From contig JAQGDQ010000108.1 of NCBI GenBank assembly GCA_030141605.1, positions 312,001 to 376,000 on the forward strand: a DNA stretch of 64,000 nucleotides, in the 5' to 3' direction. Below the pieces are notes generated by a model. It was not told where the DNA came from. It saw only the letters and a program-made list of their open reading frames with translations, and did no database searches. Source of the DNA: Tubiluchus corallicola. Lineage: Eukaryota > Priapulida > Priapulimorpha > Priapulimorphida > Tubiluchidae. Numbering within the stretch: position 1 is the stretch's first letter; every line of letters starts with the position of its first letter. The position numbers were made by a program, and so were the translations under genes. Of this stretch, positions 38,401 through 47,900 are shown in pieces.

Positions 38401-41400
38401 TTGAAATATACTTTTACATTGTCTTTTCTTCCACATGATTGGATAAGTTCCATTTCATGTCAGATTGATGGAAATTGGACACCAGAAAATTATGACTGTA
38501 CTGGTAAATAAGGCTTAGTCAATTATTGGTTTGTATTAACTAAATTCTATGAAGCAACTGAGGTTTGTAGTTCCGTGCTTCGTAGTCTTAATCAAGCAAA
38601 TTACTCTTCGTGTCTCACATTTTTTACCATGCCATTTGTTTAAAGATTGTTGATGGTTCAAAATACAAAGCTGAAATGGTAACAAAGACAGTGGAAATTT
38701 TATTCGGTAATATAACTCTTTACTTACAAAAAGCTAAAATCAACCCAATTTGGCTTCCATTTTCTAGGTGGCTGGCAATATGACTGGTGTTATAGTTTTT
38801 TATCTTGCACGCAGACAAGATGACGATTTTGGTGTCTAAGTATATGTTTTCAAGGTCAACGAATGTCTAGCTGATGGTTAAAATGCCTGATGGTGCCAAA
38901 ATATTTGCAGTCTCTTGTATATTCATATTAGCTATATGGCATGTTCTCTCTAAGGCACATAAGAAGATTTTAGTATCTATACATAGGCTATAAAGGATTT
39001 TGGGTACTCTGCAATATGGCTTAAATTTTGACAATGCTTTTACCTCATTAAAAGCATTATTTGCATCTTTAAGAAACATTACTAGAGCTGAACAGGTGGC
39101 TGAACTCAATGCCTGTACTCCTACATTTTGTTATTTTGTTTTACTGCTGTGTGACAAAGCACGCAAAGACTTTTTTACATGAAAGGGAAGGTCAATGAAG
39201 GCAATTCCTCCAACATGTACCGCACTATTGTAGCACAACAGAGTGCTGTTGAGATGGCTAAAGATGTTGTTTGTACCAGCATTGTTTGTACTAGCATTGG
39301 GGCTGAAAGAGATCCACTGGTGTGACATGGGGACCACAATGGACACGCAACCTGAAGCATTTCAACAACATATTAAATGTTGCTGCGTGCCAAAGGTACC
39401 CTGAGAGATGTAAATGTTTCCAAGTAAATTTCGCCTACACAACTACAAACGTATTGGTTAACGGGACAGAATGTAGACCCACAAGGATCTATAAATTCTG
39501 ACTTGATCTGTTTGTTTTTCTTATTGTTGACTTCCGTAACAGACCCCTTAAAAGAATGTGCGATATGAATGCCTGACATTACTGATATTCTTACTGTTTA
39601 ATATGAATAACAATAGCAATACTGCCCTAAATCGTCGAACTTTAAAGCCTGTATCTAGATGCTAAAATCATCGTTCTGCTTCCTGTAGAACAAACAATGT
39701 GCCTAATACTTTACATAAGCGACTGCAGCCATCTTGAAAACTGTTTTAAATGCTAAACAGGTGATGTTATAGGTCTTTTTCAGCATCAGCTGTGGATTCC
39801 TTCGAAAATTTTGAAAAACAACATTTTAGACACCAAAATCATCATCTTATCTGCTTTAACAGCTAAGATGTGATCTTTACATGCAAGCGACAGCAAATCT
39901 TGTCATCTTTATGGTAGCAGTCATATTGCAGGAATTTTGATTGACCCCGTATGCAGCATTAATCACCTTGACGAGTTTTAGCATTGTGCAAAGTTTTATA
40001 GCATTTACGTGGAATAAGTAATTTTTCGCTATTCTGCTGTTCTAGATGTCGGGAACGTGGCGGCAGCCATTTAAACACAAACAACACGACAATATCGTAC
40101 CAATGTTGTCGCATATTTTTGCAAATATGGATACCATATGGAAATGTGGACTTGCCACACATTGCACCAATAATGTTTGTCAATATGTGTAAACCATGTG
40201 TTCCAATACTGGGCGATAATATTAGTCCAATGGTGTACCAGTATTGGACAAAATCATTCTATGTGGTACGAGCAATATTTTCTAATCATATTTTTTGTCA
40301 GAATCCTGACAAGATCGTGACTATGCAGTGACAATCTTGTGTGCATAGTGTGATCAAAATAATTTATTTTTGTTTTTATAATTAATCTTTAGATAAAACA
40401 GCTAATATAAGTGCATGATTGGTATAAGTTCGTTTTGTATGACATAGACATACACGTAGACATAGACAGACAAAATTTAATGGGCGACAATTTATGGCGG
40501 CCATTTTTGAAACGAAAGTAACTGAACTGGTGGCTTAGGCCCTGGTAACTTGGAGTAGATGTTGTAGTCGCTTTTTTGATACTATTTGTCCTGGAATTTC
40601 TTTTGATTTGTATAATTTGTCCCAAAACTTGGCAGCCATTATGCTTTTTTCGCATTTTTGGCCCTTTTCCACTAATAATTCTAGCTGGGAACAGTTTCTT
40701 TCAAATTCAGCGCAGTTAGATTGATTACACTAATTATGTTGCCTGCTTTTAGAAAAAACATTGGTACCAATATTGTCACAATATTCTTAAAATATTTTCA
40801 AAAATATTGGTACAATTTTGTGACAAGTCCACATTTCCATATTTATTGTCCCATTTATTGTCTATTGAATATGTTACGCACTATGCCTTTTAACAATGAA
40901 GATGCCTCCATGATGTTTCTTCCAAGATTAACTTTTGTAAATCACCACGGCTTTATTGCAGTGAAGCAGTGTCCAGTTATCACTGGACTACTTAACGCAG
41001 TACCAATGTCTATGGAAAGAAGCTATGGTGATGAGGTTTCTATAAAATGTCTACCGGGGTTTAGCTATGAAAATAGAGAAACTACCATGTTGATTACTTG
41101 TGGCATGGATGAGTTATGGAATCCACCTATTGAAGATTGTATCGGTATGCCGTTGTTTTGAATGTTAACATCACAATATTACATTTTATAGAGACCGTAA
41201 ACTGAATTGGTCAAATATCGTTGCACTTGTCATAAAAAGTATTGCAAACGACATAACACTTTGCGTAACAGTTATAGTGAGTTACTGGACAGTAATTGAG
41301 GTTTTCTGCTACACTGTACTCCATTCTATTTTTTCCATTCTGTTCTGTAATGTTCTGTCCTGTTTCTTCCTGTCCTTTTCTGCTCTCTGTTATGTTTTGT

Positions 41401-41570
41401 TCTATTCTATTCTATTCTATTCTATTCTATTCTATTCTATTCTATTCTATTCTATTCCGCTCATTTCTGTACTGCTGTTTACTCCGTTGTGTTGTATGTT
41501 ATACACTTTTTATTAGCAACAATCAATAGGTAGAGCACACACACATACCTTATATAGATATGTGTTTGTG

Positions 41571-41602
<32 letters not shown>

Positions 41603-44600
41603 TGTGTGCGCGCGCACGCGTTCTTTTTCTTCCCCCTGCTAAGGCACAATTTACTTCGATTCTTTTTCATACCCGTTATTAAGCTTTGGTATTATATAGT
41701 ATTAAATTTTGAAAGTAAAAATTATTTAGCGCAAACTTGGATTTTTATAATTATGGACAATACCGTATATTGCGTTTAGAAAAGAAAAATAAACGGCTAC
41801 AGAAGTAATTTAAAACTGTTAAAAATTATTCATATTGTTAATATTTCAACTCTCCTTCAATATTATACATTAACTATCGGTTTAAAAGGGAAACTTCAAC
41901 AAAATCACATTAAAAAAACAACAATCGTTTCATTGGTACGATCTTAGGAGAAATGTACAGTGTTTCCGAGTGTTGAATGTTGACACTTACACAGGAACAA
42001 TAATAACTTTTTTAGTTTTGTTTAATTCAGGTAAAAAATGCTACAGTCTGGATGAAACTTATAATGCTGTGTGGAATTACACGCTAGACAATGAACCACC
42101 TCAGAATACATATGTTATGGTACGTAACTATATAGTCTCTGTGCAATATTTTGTTCAGTGTAATCTTATTTGATAGCTTGTTTCAGCATGATATCCGCAA
42201 ATAAAAGTGAAACAAAAACAGGCTTGGATACAAATGTAAGTTTCTCGAGCAATCGATTCTTTGCAAGCCGGTAACGGATCATTTTCATTAAATTTCTGGA
42301 CCAAAAGCAACAATAATATCTTTTCGCCAAACAGTTGCTGTTTTGGATATCCCACTTACATTTTATTTGGACCAGATATCTCCATCATTTATCCATGTTC
42401 TGGCTTGGAGAAATACTTTCATAGAATGAAATACAGAAATACACAAACATCAGTTGTGGGAACTAACACCAAGTTCTGGATGTCGCCGTAAGACATCTAA
42501 GAGTGGTAAGACATCCATGTTGAGATCTGCACAGAGGGGTGTCCTTTCTTCTTTGTTTTGAACCAGAGACGCCCAGGAGGCACACTAAGCTGGTTCAAAA
42601 CCCATTATGACTTAGCACTATTTTGACAATAGCAGTTTTTGATAGTTCAACGCCCGAGTGTTCCAATGCTGCCTGCTTTTAAACTGCTATTCCTGTAACT
42701 CGATGAAGATTTTATTTTTGCTGATTTCATTGCAGAGAAAGTTTTCTTTTCATGTTAAACGATTTTGTCTCCCCTGAAACCGCTCACCTTGCGCCCATTT
42801 GTGGTCCAACAAAAGATACGGACTTGGTGGTATAGCTATGTCAAGATGGGTCATGATGAAATTATGATGAATCAGCATAACTCCTGGCTATCTTTCTTCA
42901 TAGCAGGGAAAAAATGCAACTAAAGCACAAGCTATGAGACACTGGTAATCTCTGTTCAGATGTCGAACAAAATAACTGAACGTGCTTACGTTCATAGCAT
43001 ATCACACAACATCCAGGCTTTTTGATATAAGTAAAGGAACACTATTGAAGAAAATGCATTCAGCAATGATTAGAGAACTGTTTGAAAGTTATTGGCAAAG
43101 TTTTTGTTAGAAGAAAAACTCGATTTCTTGGGCAATGTGCGAATCGGCGTTTGGTGGCCGTTTTGAAATCAGGTTAATTTCGGCGTTAGAACTATATAAG
43201 ATTTTTTTAATTATAAGCAGTAAAGCTTGGCCTAACCCAACAATGTAAAGTGATTATTTAAACAATGCTTATTCTGTCAAATTGACGAGAACAGAGAAAA
43301 TCAAATGAGACAGACGGAAATTGAGGAAGTAAGAGATCATTGTAGGTCGTGTGAGTGGTTAATTATCTTTGCTTTAATATTAATCTTTTTATTGTTCATA
43401 AACAGAAGTAAAGCTGATTAACTTTTAAATAGGTAACATGTAATGAAGGTTATGATATAAGTGGTAATCGCAAAACACAATACAGTTATTGCTCACCATA
43501 TGAGTTCACCTGGACACCAGAAATTGAAAAATGCGCAGGTAAATAAATGTCCGTTTGTTAATAACTTTTTTATGTAGTTAATGTAAATTCAATTTTCAAC
43601 TTATCACAACTGCAAAATTTTACTACCTTTCTATTTTTTCTTGTGTTTTGAGTTGAAATTAAAACTATTTAATCTTAGAACTTTTAATGTCACTAGAAGT
43701 GTTTGATGTGACCGTTTCAAAAATGTTCAAATTACTGAAAAGGAACTAGCGGAACTTAGTTTTAACAGCTATTTAAAAAGAACTGCTTCTTTACTTCAGT
43801 TTTCTTACACTTTCTTTAGTGACTTTCTGCATTGCTGTTAGATCAGTCACTCTATTAACTTGCTTTTTACAGAAATGGTTTGTGACCCATTCGGACAGAG
43901 GCATCGTGTTCACAGTGATAATGATGCATTTTTAACAACTGAACAGTTTTTCAACACTAGTCTAAACCTGCAATGTTATGAAGGGTGGTTGTTTTCAAAT
44001 GGTGCGGCAATGGCTTCCACGACTTGTGTTGATGAGCCACGTAGGTGGGAGCCTGCCTTTGCTGACGGATGTGACGGTTTGTTTATTGTGTACACATGAT
44101 ACAAGTTGTACATGGATAATAAAATTACTGAGATAATATTTACATACAAATCTGTTTACATTTCACCCGATAATGCTTTTTAATACTGTATCAGGCCTTT
44201 TTCTACCAACGTTTAACTCCAAATTAGGACAAAGGTCGTTACGTTATCAAGGTACATTGATCTGGAATGATCAAACACATACTTAAGAAAACTGCCATAT
44301 AAATCATTAAAAAGCAATATAAAAACATTTGACTGATATCTATAATAGAGCAGCAACATAATATTGATTTTAATTTCACCAATATTGGTTTTCTTTTTGC
44401 TTCTTTTTTCTCTGGTTAACAATTGCTATATTCATGCTTTTTTATTATGGTTGCATAAGATTTGATTTTTGCTTTGCATGAAATTTTGTTAACGCATAGA
44501 ATCTATTGATTTACATAATTAGTACAAAGTACATCAAATATATACTAATCTATGGTCAGAAACTTTATTTTCATATACATGAAGTGAGATAGTACAAAGC

Positions 44601-44910
44601 GTGAAGTAGTTGAGTTTTGAAGATTTTTTTGGATGAAGTATTGGCATTTGAAATAATTCACTTGCCAATATGTAGAAGGAAGCCTAATCATATTAATTAA
44701 ATTACGAATTAAAAACAGATTAAGCAAAAATCTTAACCAAGTAATACTGTGTAATTGGACAGGCGCTCGCCAGAACTGATATGAGATGACACAAAATTTG
44801 TGTTAACGCATACTTATCCATTCTAAGTGGGGTTGACTGTATAATGATTAAAATACTCTAGTTAGCTGTATCTTTCAAATGATAATGATGATGATGATAA
44901 TAATGATAAA

Positions 44911-44943
<33 letters not shown>

Positions 44944-47900
44944 CAAAAAGCAAAAAACGTGCTTTTTTACGTTTAGTTCCCGTCGTATGTCCTCCAGCTC
45001 TCAGCGGAGATCACCGAATGAAAAGTACTGACGAACAGGTGTTTGGCACAGACCTTATTCTCACTTGTGAAACTGGCTTCGAGTTTTCTCCTGGAGTGAC
45101 TCAAGTATCGACAGTTTGCCAAGCAAATGGACAGTGGACTACAGATCCAGAGTATCTAGGATGTCACGGTATCGTAGGTTAACTTTTAACTAAAGTACAA
45201 AAAGTGAAGACGTCTTGTTATCTTTAAAAATTAAACAAAATGCAAAAAATGTTTTTTTTTGTGTGTTTAGTTCCTATACTTTTTTAATTATGGTATGTGT
45301 CAACTAAAGGTAGATACTTTTATTTAAATTACATATTCAATGTTTTCTGACATTTTTATAGCAATGGGTGCAATTTCTGCTCCAGGGCACCATGTTGTTG
45401 TTCATATAAATTTTGACGATTGTTTCAAGCCACTTTTTCATTTTTCCTCCTCTATGTTAGACCTTAATTATAGCTCAACTGTGTACCTGTTTAAAATATA
45501 CCCCCCCCCCCCTTTCATTAAAAAGTGTGATTTGTGAGCATTATTACAGAAGTAAAGAATATTTTTGGTTAGCAACCCAATCGTGCACTAAACCTGAAAA
45601 TAGACAACTCAAAATATTTATGAGTACCTCGTAACCCCTTGTTCTGATATTGATAAGATGCGATGGCAATTTTCCTGTTCCGCTTTCTAGTCTGTATAAT
45701 TGTAGCACACCACAAATCAAATCAAATCAATTTATTTCGCTCCAGCAATACATATGCAATACAATACATCAACATACAACATGATTGAAAAAAGAAACAG
45801 TACAGGTATATGTAAAATAACGTTGATGAAGTCAAATTAACCAAATTCAGTTGTGGCTCAAACGTTTAAACACAATCTTAAAAGAAGACAGGATGGTTTT
45901 TCATGTACATCCTCATTTTCAAATCCGATAAAAAGTATACATTTTAAGGTAATTAATACAGCAAAAGCGTTTCTGACAATTAAGTAATAGATTAAAAACT
46001 TAATTAACGGCGCGCGAGCCCAACTATTATGACATCACAAACTAACAGAATTTTCAACAGTAAAAATATTTCACGAGTGTGTTGCACATGTTTGCGAAAG
46101 TGAAAATTGAAGTACAGTGCTACTGCATATATTCTGTGTGCTGTACTAAAACTACGCAAGTTTTAAGACAAAAATTCAAATTTACACTTGCGCTCACGCA
46201 TGAGTTATTGAACTCGTGTAGTTCATCGCAAACGAACACATCTGAACTGAGAGGTAGGGCACCTGTTTTTTGTGCAATGCGCTTCCGAAATGCAGCTGCT
46301 AGTGCCCGTCTAACTAGCGAATGCATGTAACAGCGATCAATGAGTGGTACGAACGTGAAATTGTGTTTGTGTGGTAATAATTCTTTCACATAAGTCATTT
46401 TTGAAGAAATAGTATGTTTCCTTTCAATGTTTTAGTAGATTGTTTTGATCTATAATTTTGGATTTGGTTCGGTTTTGCTTTTTAAGTGAAAATGAAGAAG
46501 CAACTTGAAACTAGTGGAGGTAACTTAAACCCTGGGGTATATTAAAACTAGGTTTCTTTTACTGAGTGGTATATTGCAACAGAGTATATGTAATCTAAAG
46601 CTGTTGTTCCAGCAAGTCAAAACACGGGCTTCTTAATGTTGCCATACTCGATCTTCTAAACTTAGAACTTAGTTGAAATATAGTTAATCGAAAATTTAAA
46701 GCATATCGTTAATTGTGTTCTATGTTGGTCATCACTCCTCTTTCTAAATGCCTCCTCATCCGACTAGGACCGTGTTAGTGTTTTAGTGAATCGAAAAACT
46801 TGAAAATGTGGCACTTACAATAAAAGCCAATTAATAACTCCAGGGAGAGGAATGTGGTGGGAACAAGTAATCGTTATAACGGACATTTTCAAATGTGTAG
46901 TCAGTTGAGATGACACTAAGACTTGAGCGTAGCATGGCATTTAGGAAGGGGAAAGATGAACAACAAAGACAAAATAAATGATCTTTCATCTATCATTACT
47001 CAGGGCCGTGCGCAGAAGGTTTATGGCGGCAAAGTTGCAAACCCGCGTTCCAAACCAAAGTTTACAGGGCCCAAAATATCAATTGAAAGAATTCGTGAAA
47101 AAATGGAACTGAGCCTGGATTTCAACCAAAGGCCTTAGACTTACATGTCACGTTTTTTTCTTAGGCTGTTCGTGTCCAGCACTGGTGGCACCACAATATG
47201 GTATCATGAAAGATATTTATGGCCGAGTCAGCGATGGCCACAATCTTCTGTATCGTGACAAAATATTTTTCTTTTGCGATGCAAAGATAGCCGTGTTAGA
47301 AGGCCCTTCCGTGACAAAGTGCCAAGCAAATGGAACCTGGACAAACCCTGTTCCAAAATGTGGTATGTAGAGTCTTGCAGACACTGCAAGTACTGAGTCA
47401 TAATGTGACAGCATGCATTCAAGGACAAATGTCAACGTGTATGGAAGGTAGGTACTAGACAGGTGCCAACAATCTTGCGCGTACATAACATAGATACACC
47501 CTTATATGATATTTTGATATTTTTAACGTTTTTATGCTGGAAGTAAAATAAGTGTGAATTCATTCATTGTTTGGTTCAACTGTAGAGTATAGATCACTTG
47601 GATTTCCTGAACTTATTGTGAGGTACGTACAACAATTTAAATTGTGTAATAATTTAGTGTTTTCCAGAACAAAGTTAATGCATAATCCATTCCATATCTT
47701 TATAACCTGTTTTTTTCCTATTTACGGCTTGCGTTTCTTTTATTTTTGTTTTTTAGCTTTTGTATTCCTGAATTCATATTCCTGTGTGTAAGCCTATCTG
47801 TTTTTGCATTTAATGTTATTCTGAACATTTTATAAGTAAATACTTTACAATTATAAACTTTCCTGTTTTGTTCACTTCCCTGTATAAACCATTTGCATGA

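Larger units (their letters stand above)
27010..38520 (+). repeat. Tandem exon-plus-intron array, ~920-bp unit, 12 full copies and 1 partial
   Basis: Sushi exon starts are spaced 870, 920, 907, 920, 919, 919, 920, 919, 920, 921 and 920 bp. The introns are as similar as the exons, so whole units were duplicated. The intron after copy 9 (34970-35709) and that after copy 10 (35890-36630) differ by one A in a poly-A run and by the base at the exon border. Markers shared between copies 6 and 9 and between copies 8 and 10 indicate multi-unit exchange or conversion. Several introns hold no other feature. Confidence 0.93.

Noticed and set aside
27010-38520. CRISPR-like array or satellite
   Set aside because: Units are ~920 bp with protein-coding exons and splice sites; there are no short repeats with unique spacers.
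45340-45537. 65-codon ORF after an acceptor-like stretch as an extra exon
   Set aside because: No sushi Cys pattern and no usable donor in phase; it follows a partial duplicate of the sushi 16 acceptor region.
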